Of a DNA stretch of 64,000 bases, positions 1 through 8,178 are shown piece by piece. The position numbers and the translations under genes were made by a program. The notes below the pieces were generated by a model. That model saw only the letters and a list, made by a program, of their open reading frames with translations. It had not been told where the DNA came from and ran no database searches. The DNA is from Streptomyces tagetis (GTDB lineage Bacteria > Actinomycetota > Actinomycetes > Streptomycetales > Streptomycetaceae), in the NCBI RefSeq assembly GCF_018069565.1, contig NZ_JAGPNL010000006.1:62001-126000 (forward strand), given 5' to 3'. Positions within the stretch are counted from its first letter, which is position 1; the number at the start of each line of letters is the position of its first letter.

Positions 1-575
1 GCTCCGGAAAGTCCACCTTCCTGCGGCTGATCCTCCGCGAGGAGCGGTGCAGTCACGGCCAGGTGCACGTCCTGGGCAGGGACCTCGCCCGCCTCTCCAA
101 CTGGAAGGTGCCCCAGATGCGGCGCCAGTTGGGGACCGTCTTCCAGGACTTCCGCCTGCTGCCGAACAAGACCGTCGGCGAGAACGTCGCCTTCGCCCAG
201 GAGGTCATCGGCAAGACCCGCGGTGAGATCCGCAAGTCCGTGCCGCAGGTGCTCGACCTCGTCGGGCTCGGTGGCAAGGAGGACCGCAGGCCCGGCGAGC
301 TCTCCGGTGGTGAGCAGCAGCGCGTCGCCATCGCCCGCGCCTTCGTCAACCGGCCCAAGCTGCTGATCGCGGACGAGCCCACGGGCAACCTCGACCCGCA
401 GACCTCCGTCGGCATCATGAAGCTGCTCGACCGCATCAACCGGACGGGCACCACCGTGATCATGGCGACGCACGACCAGAACATCGTGGACCAGATGCGC
501 AAGCGCGTCATCGAGCTGGAGAAGGGCCGCCTCGTCCGCGACCAGGCGCGCGGCGTCTACGGCTACCAGCACTGA
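1..575 (+). CDS. ftsE: FtsE, cell-division ABC ATPase (5' truncated)
   Basis: ATPase of the FtsEX complex, which couples ATP hydrolysis at the division septum to activation of peptidoglycan hydrolases. The reading frame is open from the first base, and the Walker A core SGKST is read immediately, so only the N-terminal 35-40 residues are missing. Visible are the Q-loop (TVFQDFRLLPNKT), the ABC signature LSGGEQQR, Walker B LLIADEPTGNLD and the H-loop histidine (ATHDQ). ftsX follows after 48 bp in the same direction, the usual arrangement. LolD-type ATPases look similar, but the ftsX and smpB neighbours settle the assignment. Confidence 0.95.
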   Translation, partial: SGKSTFLRLILREERCSHGQVHVLGRDLARLSNWKVPQMRRQLGTVFQDFRLLPNKTVGENVAFAQEVIGKTRGEIRKSVPQVLDLVGLGGKEDRRPGELSGGEQQRVAIARAFVNRPKLLIADEPTGNLDPQTSVGIMKLLDRINRTGTTVIMATHDQNIVDQMRKRVIELEKGRLVRDQARGVYGYQH

Positions 576-623
576 CACCGCCGCTCCCGCGCGGGTATCC
601 ACGGAAAGGCTTAAACAGACGCC

Positions 624-1541
624 ATGCGCGCCCAGTTCGTGCTCTCGGAGATCGGTGTCGGTCTTCGCCGCAATCTGACGATGACCTTCGCGGTCGTCGT
701 CTCCGTCGCCCTGTCCCTGGCCCTGTTCGGCGGCACGCTGCTGATGAGCGACCAGGTCAACGCCATGAAGGGCTACTGGTACGACAAGGTCAACGTCTCC
801 GTCTTCCTCTGCAACAAGAGCGACGCGGCGAACGACTCCAACTGCGCCAAGGGCGCGGTGACCGCGGACCAGAAGAAGCAGATCCTGGCCGACCTCGACA
901 AGATGGCCGTCGTCGACAAGGTGACGCACGAGTCGCAGGACGAGGCGTACAAGCACTACAAGGAGCAGTTCGGCGACTCGCCGCTGGCCGCCTCGCTCAC
1001 GCCGGACCAGATGCAGGAGTCGTACCGCATCAAGCTCAAGGACCCGGAGAAGTACCAGGTCGTCGCCACCGCCTTCGACGGCCGGGACGGCGTGCAGTCC
1101 GTGCAGGACCAGAAGGGCATCCTGGAGAACCTCTTCGACCTGCTGGACGGCATGAAGTGGGGCGCGCGGGCGGTGATGGCACTCATGCTGGTCGTCGCGC
1201 TGATGCTGATCGTCAACACGGTGCGCGTCTCGGCGTTCAGCCGTCGGCGGGAAACGGGCATCATGCGCCTGGTCGGCGCCTCCGGCTTCTACATCCAGGC
1301 CCCGTTCATCATGGAGGCGGCGGTCGCCGGGCTCATCGGCGGTGCCGTCGCCTGCGCCTTCCTGGTGCTCGCGCGGTACTTCATCATCGACCACGGGCTG
1401 GCGCTCTCCGAGAAACTCAGCCTGGTCGACTTCATCGGCTGGGACGCCGTGCTCACGAAGTTGCCGCTCATCCTCGCCACCAGCCTGCTGATGCCGGCGC
1501 TGGCCGCTTTCTTCGCGTTGCGCAAGTACCTGAAGGTGTGA
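624..1541 (+). CDS. ftsX: FtsX, cell-division membrane protein
   Basis: Membrane partner of FtsE; it transmits the ATPase cycle across the membrane to cell-wall hydrolases. The 305-residue protein has the family layout: a membrane segment at about 22-42, an extracytoplasmic domain of roughly 130 residues, then three membrane segments at about 190-300. The extracellular loop contains two cysteines (CNKSDAANDSNC) that could form a disulphide. The ATG is preceded by a GGAAAGG sequence. A perfect 15-bp hairpin terminator follows the stop, so ftsEX looks like a transcriptional end. Confidence 0.95.
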   Translation: MRAQFVLSEIGVGLRRNLTMTFAVVVSVALSLALFGGTLLMSDQVNAMKGYWYDKVNVSVFLCNKSDAANDSNCAKGAVTADQKKQILADLDKMAVVDKVTHESQDEAYKHYKEQFGDSPLAASLTPDQMQESYRIKLKDPEKYQVVATAFDGRDGVQSVQDQKGILENLFDLLDGMKWGARAVMALMLVVALMLIVNTVRVSAFSRRRETGIMRLVGASGFYIQAPFIMEAAVAGLIGGAVACAFLVLARYFIIDHGLALSEKLSLVDFIGWDAVLTKLPLILATSLLMPALAAFFALRKYLKV

Positions 1542-1551
1542 CGCATGCCAA

Positions 1552-1585
1552 GGGGGCCGAACGGTCAAGCGACCGTTCGGCCCCC
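1552..1585 (+). terminator. Terminator after ftsEX
   Basis: Perfect inverted repeat of 15 bp (GGGGGCCGAACGGTC) with a four-base AAGC loop, 10 bp after the ftsX stop codon. The usual U-tract is absent, as in many Streptomyces terminators. Confidence 0.85.
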
Positions 1586-1609
1586 TCGCGTTGTCCTAGA
1601 CTCACCGGC

Positions 1610-2782
1610 ATGTCAGGCCGTGACCTGTTCTGTCAGCCCCGCCGCGCACGCCACGGGGCCGCCCTGACCTTGGTGTTCACCAGTGTCCTCGCGGCCGGCG
1701 CGGCCACCGGCTCCCTGCCCGGGAGCGAGGCGGAGACCGCCGCCGCACCCGCCCGCGCCGCCGCCCCCGCGCTCCGCCACGAGGACGTGGCCCGCGCCGC
1801 CGCCGAGGCGATGGCGGACGGCAAGTCCCCCGTCGAGGCCGCCGAACGCGCGGTCAGCCGCAGCGGGGACCGCTGGGGCGCCGTGTACTCCCGGGGCGAG
1901 TACGAGGAGTTGGAGGAGGCCCTCGACGGCCGGTACACGGGCGTCGGCCTCTCCGCCCGCCGCGAGCGCGACGGACGTATCGAGGTGACCGGGGTGCGCT
2001 CCGGCTCGCCCGCCGCCGACGCCGGCATCCGCGCGGGCGACCGGCTGCGCACCGTCGACGGCGAGAAGGCCGACGGGCGCCCCGTCACCGAGGTCGTCGC
2101 CCTGCTCCGCGGCGACGCCCACGAGCGGCCCGCCGGCACCACCGTCCGGCTCGGCCTGGAGCGCGGCACGCGCGCGTGGACCGAGACCGTCCGCCGCGCC
2201 CGGCTCTCCACGGACCCGGTGACCGTACGGACCCTCGCGGACGGCGTCACCGTCGTCAGGGTCGCCTCCTTCACCAAGGGCGTCGGCGACCAGGTGCGGG
2301 CCGCCGTGGGGCAGGTCCCCGACGGCACCGGCGTCGTCCTGGACCTGCGCGGCAACTCCGGCGGACTGGTCGCCGAGGCCGTCACCGCGGCCTCCGTCTT
2401 CCTCGACGGCGGCCTGGTCGCCACGTACGACGTCGACGGCGACCAGCGCGCCCTGCACGCCGAGGCGGGCGGCGACACGGCCAGGCCCCTGGTCGCGCTC
2501 GTCGACGGCGGCACGATGAGCGCCGCCGAACTGCTCACCGGGGCCCTCCAGGACCGGGGGCGGGCGGTCGTGCTGGGCTCCCGCACCTTCGGCAAGGGCT
2601 CCGTCCAGATGCCGAGCCGGCTGCCCGGCGGGTCGGTCGCCGAGCTGACCGTCGGCCACTACCGCACGCCCTTGGGCCGCGGTGTCGACGGCACCGGCAT
2701 CACCCCCGACCTGGAGGTCGAGCCCGCCGGCCCGGCCGCCCTGGAGCGGGCCCGGACGGTCCTGAGCGGACTGGGCCGCTGA
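1610..2782 (+). CDS. S41-family C-terminal processing peptidase
   Basis: Exported serine protease of the CtpA/Tsp type, 390 residues. The start chosen is the ATG after the ftsEX terminator, because it gives a signal-peptide-like N terminus (hydrophobic stretch at about 18-35). A PDZ domain lies at about 105-180 (the GVRSGSPAADAGIRAGD region). The S41 catalytic domain follows, with the nucleophile serine in GGTMSAAELL and the general-base lysine in TFGKGSVQ. These proteases trim C termini of secreted or membrane proteins; the substrate here is unknown. The gene sits between ftsX and smpB, as in other streptomycetes. Confidence 0.9.
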   Translation: MSGRDLFCQPRRARHGAALTLVFTSVLAAGAATGSLPGSEAETAAAPARAAAPALRHEDVARAAAEAMADGKSPVEAAERAVSRSGDRWGAVYSRGEYEELEEALDGRYTGVGLSARRERDGRIEVTGVRSGSPAADAGIRAGDRLRTVDGEKADGRPVTEVVALLRGDAHERPAGTTVRLGLERGTRAWTETVRRARLSTDPVTVRTLADGVTVVRVASFTKGVGDQVRAAVGQVPDGTGVVLDLRGNSGGLVAEAVTAASVFLDGGLVATYDVDGDQRALHAEAGGDTARPLVALVDGGTMSAAELLTGALQDRGRAVVLGSRTFGKGSVQMPSRLPGGSVAELTVGHYRTPLGRGVDGTGITPDLEVEPAGPAALERARTVLSGLGR

Positions 2783-2858
2783 CCTCGGGCGGCGTCGCGC
2801 GCCGCCGCGGAAACGGCTTTCCCGGAAACGGCGCCGTAGTGCCAAAATGGGCCGCACT

Positions 2859-3338
2859 ATGGCTAAGGAAAAAGGGCGCAAGCTGATCGCGCAGAACAAG
2901 AAGGCGCGGCACGACTACCAGATCCTCGACACCTACGAGGCCGGTCTGGTCCTCACCGGTACCGAGGTGAAGTCGCTGCGTCAGGGGCGGGCCTCGCTGG
3001 TGGACGGCTTCGTGCAGATGGACGGCAACGAGGCGTGGCTCTACAACGTCCACGTCCCGGAGTACAGCCAGGGCACCTGGACCAACCACAGCGCCCGGCG
3101 CAAGCGGAAGCTGCTGCTGCACCGCACGGAGATCGACAAGCTGGAGTCGAAGTCCCAGGAGACCGGTCACACGATCGTGCCCCTGGCGCTCTACTTCAAG
3201 GACGGCCGGGCCAAGGTCGAGATCGCCCTGGCGCGCGGCAAGAAGGAGTACGACAAGCGGCAGGCGCTGCGCGAGAAGCAGGACCGGCGCGAGACCGAGC
3301 GGACGATCTCGGCGATCCGGCGCCGCGAGCGGGCCTGA
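2859..3338 (+). CDS. smpB: SmpB, tmRNA-binding protein
   Basis: RNA-binding protein that carries tmRNA to stalled ribosomes. At 159 residues it has the SmpB core (KARHDYxI, GLVLTGTEVKSLRQGRASL, the NHSARRKRKLLLH region) and a lysine/arginine-rich tail that mimics an mRNA in the decoding centre. The ATG giving MAKEKGRKL was preferred over one 12 bp upstream because the family begins there. The tmRNA gene itself starts 117 bp downstream on the same strand. Confidence 0.96.
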   Translation: MAKEKGRKLIAQNKKARHDYQILDTYEAGLVLTGTEVKSLRQGRASLVDGFVQMDGNEAWLYNVHVPEYSQGTWTNHSARRKRKLLLHRTEIDKLESKSQETGHTIVPLALYFKDGRAKVEIALARGKKEYDKRQALREKQDRRETERTISAIRRRERA

Positions 3339-3389
3339 CGAGCCCGGCGGGGCCCGGGAATACGCTGGCACGGAGCCGCGTCGGTCACG

Positions 3390-3395
3390 TACGAT
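3390..3395 (+). promoter_or_regulatory. Possible -10 box for ssrA
   Basis: TACGAT lies about 60 bp before the mature tmRNA 5' end, with a weak CTGGCA -35-like element 19 bp upstream. The leader between it and the tmRNA contains two short hairpins (GGGTGC/CACCC and CCCTCC/GGAGGG). This is a prediction from consensus only. Confidence 0.3.
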
Positions 3396-3455
3396 GGCAT
3401 CAGCACCTCACAGCGGGTGCGAGCACCCTCCTCGGAGGGTTTGAAAAGACAACAT

Positions 3456-3853
3456 GGGGATGATCGGTTTCGACAGCGGCTGTCGAAGCAGGGGAAGCGT
3501 GTCGAGGAAGCGGCCATGATCTCGTAAACCACAGGCCGAAACAAATAATCGCCAACACCAAGCGCGATTCCTCCCAGCAGGCCTTCGCCCTCGCTGCCTG
3601 ATCTCAGGTAGCCAGAGCGAGCCTCCTACTACGGGAGTGTCAGCCCGGGGCTGTTCCCGACCCGGAACCTGGCATCAGCTAGGGGACTAAACCTTGATCC
3701 CGGTCACGGGGTGAAGAGGGAAACCACACAGTGACTGAGCCCGTCGGAGACTTGTCCGCGTGATCTTCGGGGCTGAGAAAAGCGCAGCGGACTGCACACG
3801 GAGAAGCCCTGGTTCCGCACCGTTGGACGCGGGTTCGATTCCCGCCATCTCCA
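3456..3853 (+). ncRNA. ssrA: tmRNA (ssrA)
   Basis: Transfer-messenger RNA that rescues stalled ribosomes and tags the nascent peptide for proteolysis. The 5' GGGGATG pairs with CATCTCC near the 3' end over 7 bp with one G-U. The T-arm GCGGG-TTCGATT-CCCGC is perfect, and the 5' end carries the typical GGTTTCGACAGCGG. The tag frame opens at GCC 3551 and runs to TGA 3599-3601, encoding ANTKRDSSQQAFALAA, the tag I know from Streptomyces. CCA is not encoded. The 3' end is intact and no integrase gene follows, although ssrA is a common integration site. Confidence 0.97.
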
Positions 3854-3869
3854 CAGTTCCCATGTGGGC

Positions 3870-3903
3870 GAAGGCCCCGTCGCTTCCGGGCGACGGGGCC
3901 TTC
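3870..3903. terminator. Bidirectional terminator, ssrA / MFS gene
   Basis: Perfect 14-bp inverted repeat GAAGGCCCCGTCGC with a six-base loop, between the tmRNA 3' end and the stop codon of the convergent MFS gene. Confidence 0.85.
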
Positions 3904-3933
3904 GTCATGCCCGCGACACCGCGGGCGGCTCCC

Positions 3934-5235
3934 TCACCCGGACGGCCTCGCCCCGACCCGGCCGGACACGCCCGTCAGCGTCAGCAGCAGGGCCAGGGCC
4001 GCCGCTGTCGCCGGGAGGGCGTAGCCCATGGCGGGCGGGGCGTGGTCGGCGCTCCAGCCGCCGGTGGCGCTGCCGAGGGCGATGCCGGTCAGGAGGCCGG
4101 TCACCGCGAGGGTCATCGACTCGTTGAGGCGGCCCTCGGGGGCGCGTCGCTGGACCAGCGTCATGGTCGTGACCATGGTCGGCGCCGTGGCCGTACCGGC
4201 GACGAAGAGCGCCATGGAGACCAGGAGCAGCGAGCCGGACGTGGCGGCCAGGAACGGCAGCGTCATCAGGGCCGTCATCGCCGCCACGCACCACGGCAGC
4301 CGCGCCGCCGCCGGCCCCGGCAGCCGCAGCGCCCCGAAGGCCAGGCCCGCCGCGCACGAACCGGCCGCCTGGAGGCCGAGGGCCACCCCCGCCGCCGCCC
4401 GGTGCCCCCGCTCGTCGGCGAAGGCCACCGTGACGACCTCCATCGCGCCGAACACCGCGCCCATGGCGACGCAGACCGCGAGCAGCGCGGGCATCCCGGG
4501 GGAGCGCAGCGGCGCGCGCGCCGGGGTGTGCGGCACCGGCGGCGGCTCGGTCGCGCGCTGGGCGGTGAACAGCAGCATCCCCGCCACCAGCAGGACCACC
4601 CCGGCCACCGTCCCCGCCTCCGGGAACCACGCCGTGCACAGGAAGGCCGCGAGCACCGGGCCCAGCATGAAGCACAACTCGTCCGCGGCCTGTTCGAAGG
4701 AGTGCGCGCTGTGCAGCGCGGCGGCGTCCCCGCCGACCAGGCGGGCCCAGCGGGCGCGGGCCATGCCCCCGGTGTTGGGCGCCGAGGCCGTGGCGGCGTA
4801 GGCGGCGAACAGGGTCCAGGCGGGGGCGCCAGCGCGGACGCACAGCACCAGGGCGAGCGAGCCGAGCGCGGCGAGCAGCGCGGCCGGCACCGCCACGCGG
4901 GCCTGCCCGTGCCGGTCCACCAGCCGCGCCACCCCCGGCGCGACCAGCGCCGTCACCGCCAGCCCCGTGGCCGTGACGGCGCCGGCCAGGGCGTAGGAGC
5001 CGTACCGGGCGGCGATCATCAGCACCGCGCTGACGCCGAACATGCCCATCGGCAGGCGCGCGAGGAGGCTCCCGGCGGTGAACGCCCGCGCCCCCGGCAC
5101 CGACAGCAGCCGCCGGTACGGGCCGGGCGGCCGGTCCCGCCCGCGGGGACGGAAGTCGGCGAGGACCAGGGTGTCCGCCGTCACGGCGGGCAACACGTAC
5201 TGCGGCACGGGGCGTTCGGGTGTGGGTCGCGGCAT
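3934..5235 (-). CDS. MFS transporter
   Basis: Putative drug or metabolite exporter of the major facilitator superfamily, 433 residues with about twelve hydrophobic segments. The motif-A-like sequence LVDRHGQARV lies between segments 2 and 3, and a shorter cytoplasmic linker (HTPARAPLRSPG) separates the two halves. The start chosen (MPRPTPERP) leaves an 83-bp intergenic space to the divergent LysR gene; a longer frame would overlap that regulator. The substrate cannot be told from sequence. The LysR neighbour is the likely regulator. Confidence 0.82.
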   Translation of the reverse strand: MPRPTPERPVPQYVLPAVTADTLVLADFRPRGRDRPPGPYRRLLSVPGARAFTAGSLLARLPMGMFGVSAVLMIAARYGSYALAGAVTATGLAVTALVAPGVARLVDRHGQARVAVPAALLAALGSLALVLCVRAGAPAWTLFAAYAATASAPNTGGMARARWARLVGGDAAALHSAHSFEQAADELCFMLGPVLAAFLCTAWFPEAGTVAGVVLLVAGMLLFTAQRATEPPPVPHTPARAPLRSPGMPALLAVCVAMGAVFGAMEVVTVAFADERGHRAAAGVALGLQAAGSCAAGLAFGALRLPGPAAARLPWCVAAMTALMTLPFLAATSGSLLLVSMALFVAGTATAPTMVTTMTLVQRRAPEGRLNESMTLAVTGLLTGIALGSATGGWSADHAPPAMGYALPATAAALALLLTLTGVSGRVGARPSG

Positions 5236-5318
5236 GCGCCCACCGTCGCCCCGGGCCTGCGGGGCGGTCCAACACCTGTTCGCCGCCCATTCACGCATCC
5301 GCGTTGTAAATTCGGGGG

Positions 5319-6338
5319 GTGTCCGCACCCGCCCACCTCGATCCCCGCCTGCTGCGCGCCTTCGTGACCGTCGCCGAGGAGCTGCACTTCACCCGCGCCG
5401 CCGCCCGCCTGTTCGTCGCCCAGCAGGCGCTCAGCCGCGACGTACGGCGCCTGGAGCGCGAACTGCGCCGTGAACTGTTCGTACGCACCACCCGGCAGGT
5501 CACGCTGACGCCCGACGGCGAGCGGCTGCTGCCGTACGCCCGCCGGGTCCTGGAGGCCCAGGCCGATCTGCTCGCCGCCGCCGGGCAGGCCCGCCCGCTC
5601 CTGGTCGACCTCAACTCCCCGGGGCTGGCCACCGGCCGCGCGGTCCTGGAGCGCGCCCGGGAACTCGCCCCGGACCAGGAGCTGATGGCGCGCTACGAGA
5701 GCGGACTGACCGGCGCCGCCGCCGAGCTGCTCGCCGGACGCCTCGACGCCTCCTTCGGCCGCTTCGCGGGACTGCCCGCCGCCGTGCGCGCCGGCCTCGG
5801 CCACCAGCCCGTCCGGTACGAGGCGATGGCCGTCGTCCTGCCCGAGGACCATCCGCTGGCCCCCCTGGCCGAGGTCCCCCTGGCCGCGCTGGCCGGGGAG
5901 AAGGTGTACGCCGGGGCCGGGAACCCGCGGACGCCGGAGTGGACCGACCTCGCCCGCCGCCTCTTCGAGGGAAGCGGCGTCGAGGTGGCACCACCCCTTC
6001 CGCTGGCCGTCGGCGACGCGGAGTTCCGGCGCATCATGGAGAAGACCCGCAACCCCGTCCTCGCCGTGGTGGGCTTTCCGGCCATGCCCGCCTGCGTGGT
6101 CCGCCCGTTGGTCGAGCCCGTGCCGCTCTCGCCGGTCTCCCTGGTCTGGCGAAAGGGGCTGGTGCACCCCGCCTTCGACGCGCTCCGTTCGGCCGCCTCC
6201 CAGGTCGCGGCCGAAAACGGATGGCTGCGTAAACCCACCAAAGGATGGATTCCGGCCAGTGACGCCGCTGTGATGTCACCCCGTAAACCGGCACACGGCA
6301 ACCACCCTTCCTCCGCGTGCGCTACATTCGTGGCCTGA
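5319..6338 (+). CDS. LysR-family transcriptional regulator
   Basis: DNA-binding regulator of 339 residues. The winged helix-turn-helix occupies about residues 5-65 (LLRAFVTVAEELHFTRAAARL ending with LFVRTTRQVTLTPDGERLL), followed by a shortened LysR substrate-binding domain. It starts at GTG and diverges from the MFS gene across 83 bp, the standard geometry for a LysR protein controlling its neighbour and itself. The last 30 residues (after GWLRKPTKG) look unstructured and may be an unconserved tail. Confidence 0.88.
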   Translation: MSAPAHLDPRLLRAFVTVAEELHFTRAAARLFVAQQALSRDVRRLERELRRELFVRTTRQVTLTPDGERLLPYARRVLEAQADLLAAAGQARPLLVDLNSPGLATGRAVLERARELAPDQELMARYESGLTGAAAELLAGRLDASFGRFAGLPAAVRAGLGHQPVRYEAMAVVLPEDHPLAPLAEVPLAALAGEKVYAGAGNPRTPEWTDLARRLFEGSGVEVAPPLPLAVGDAEFRRIMEKTRNPVLAVVGFPAMPACVVRPLVEPVPLSPVSLVWRKGLVHPAFDALRSAASQVAAENGWLRKPTKGWIPASDAAVMSPRKPAHGNHPSSACATFVA

Positions 6339-6447
6339 GCACGGTGTGGTAGAGGGGGCGCGCGAACCTGGTGGGGGCCGGTTCGGCCGACGGGTGCTCG
6401 GAGTCGTACGCGCACCCGGACCGTCCCGCGGGGGGAAGAGTACGCGC

Positions 6448-8178
6448 GTGAAGAAATGGCAAAAAGACGCCCAACCGGAGTGGCCGGATGCGGCGTCCGG
6501 AATTCGTGATCTCCCGGAGGCACGACAAGATGGGGACGCCACTCAGGCGTTTTCGGCGACCGGGAGTTTCCCGGGGACCGGGAAGTCACCGATGAGCGGA
6601 ACGACCGGCGGACGCCCCGGCGGGAGCCGGGGAGGACCGGACCGGCCCGGCGCCCACGACGGGTACGCGGGCTCGGACGACAGGTTCGGGCATCCCGGAC
6701 CGCCCGGCGCGCGCCGCCCCGGGAGGCAGATACCCGGGCCCGCCTCGCCGCCGCCCGCGGATGCCGCCGAGACTCAGCTCCTAGAGCCCTACGGCGGCCC
6801 CGGCACCGGTGAGAGGGACTTCCCCGGGGCGCGGACGGACCGGTGGCGAACCGGCCTCGACAGCACAGGCGGGAGCCCGATGGGCGCAGACAGCAGGGGC
6901 GGGGACGCCGGAGGCCAGGACGGACCACCCTGGACCGGCACACCACGCGGGGGACCCGGACGGCCCGGCGCCGGCCGGAGCGAGCCGGGCCACGGCCGCG
7001 CGGCACGGCACGGCAGGGACCGGGGCGCGGCGAGCCGCGACAGCGACCGGGGTGACATATCCCCCGGCACCTCCCCGGCCCGCGGCTTCCCCGCGGCGGA
7101 CGCCGCGACGACCGCCTTCCTCGACCCGGCCACGGCCCGCTTCCCCGCCGAACCGGGCACGACCCCCTCGCACTTCTCCGATCCGGCCGCCCCGACCACG
7201 GCCTTCCCCCCGGTGGGGGGAGCCCCGGCGGCGTTCTCCGATCCGGCCGCCACCGCGGTCTTCCCCGATCCGGCCGCCCGGACCACGGCCTTCCCCGACC
7301 CGGGCGCCCCGACCACCGCCCTGCCGGGCCCCGTTCCCGGCCCCGGCCCCGCCACCGCCGCGCTGCGCGACCCCTGGCGGGACCCGATCGGCGCCGGCGT
7401 CCCGGAGGCCGAACAGACCCACGACCCGCACGAGGTCACCGTCCAGCTCGACGCCGTCCAGTTCGGCGACGGCGTGCTGCGCCAGGTCGAACGGAGCCCC
7501 GCCAAGGGCGGACCGGACGGCTCCGACGGGCCGGTCTTCGTGGACGAGTCGGGCCGCCGCAGCCGCCGCTTCCGCCGGCTCGGCATCGCCCTCGGCATCG
7601 CCTGCGCGGTCTACGCCGTCGTCATCGTCAGCACCCTGCTCTCGGGCAACTCCGACGCCCCCTGGCTGCCCGTACCGGGCCAGGAGGAGGGGCAGCCGGC
7701 CGGTCAGGTCGACCCCACGCCGCTGCCCACGGAGACGGTGGACCCCTCGGCGGGCGTCACCGAGGACCCGCTCGCCGAACCCTCCGCCGACGAGGCCCCG
7801 ACGACCGCGCCCGGCGCCGGGATCACCGTGCCCGGCACCACGGGCGGCGCGAGCGTGCCCGGCCGCGTCGCCGACCCGCAGCCGACCGCGACCGGGTCCG
7901 CCTCGGGGACCGGCGGCGCCGGCCCGGACCCGAAGACGAGCGCCCCGCAGCAGCCCCCGCCGGCCACGCAGCCGGCGACCCCGCCCAGCGGCGGCGAGTC
8001 GCCGGCCGACCCGGGCCAATCCCCGGGCGTGCCGCCGGGCACCGACCCCGGCGACGGCACGTCGCCCAACGGCTCCGGCAACTCCACGCCCGTGGCCGCC
8101 GGACGCGCCGCGGCGCCCGTCGCCGGTTCGCGCTCCACGTCCACGTCCTCATCCCTGTCCCCGGAGAACACCCTCTGA
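6448..8178 (+). CDS. matA: MatA-like membrane protein of the PNAG locus
   Basis: First gene of a three-gene coupled operon. The 576-residue product is mostly disordered. It has a Gly/Pro/Arg-rich N terminus, an imperfect repeated motif around FPDPAA..TTA at about 220-300, one membrane segment at about 377-398 (RLGIALGIACAVYAVVIVST) and a Pro/Thr/Gly-rich external tail. GTG 6448 was chosen for its GGGGGAAG ribosome-binding site; an ATG at 6346 is also in frame. By position next to the deacetylase/glycosyltransferase it matches matA of S. coelicolor, part of the MatAB system that makes a poly-N-acetylglucosamine matrix. The symbol rests on context rather than on a recognisable domain. Confidence 0.6.
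   Translation: MKKWQKDAQPEWPDAASGIRDLPEARQDGDATQAFSATGSFPGTGKSPMSGTTGGRPGGSRGGPDRPGAHDGYAGSDDRFGHPGPPGARRPGRQIPGPASPPPADAAETQLLEPYGGPGTGERDFPGARTDRWRTGLDSTGGSPMGADSRGGDAGGQDGPPWTGTPRGGPGRPGAGRSEPGHGRAARHGRDRGAASRDSDRGDISPGTSPARGFPAADAATTAFLDPATARFPAEPGTTPSHFSDPAAPTTAFPPVGGAPAAFSDPAATAVFPDPAARTTAFPDPGAPTTALPGPVPGPGPATAALRDPWRDPIGAGVPEAEQTHDPHEVTVQLDAVQFGDGVLRQVERSPAKGGPDGSDGPVFVDESGRRSRRFRRLGIALGIACAVYAVVIVSTLLSGNSDAPWLPVPGQEEGQPAGQVDPTPLPTETVDPSAGVTEDPLAEPSADEAPTTAPGAGITVPGTTGGASVPGRVADPQPTATGSASGTGGAGPDPKTSAPQQPPPATQPATPPSGGESPADPGQSPGVPPGTDPGDGTSPNGSGNSTPVAAGRAAAPVAGSRSTSTSSSLSPENTL

Noticed and set aside
3456..3903. Integrated element at the ssrA 3' end
   Set aside because: The tmRNA 3' end is followed at once by a terminator and a backbone MFS gene; no integrase or duplicated end is seen.
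3687..3908. Small minus-strand frame over the tmRNA 3' half
   Set aside because: It contains the typical translation of a tRNA-like domain and no ribosome-binding site.
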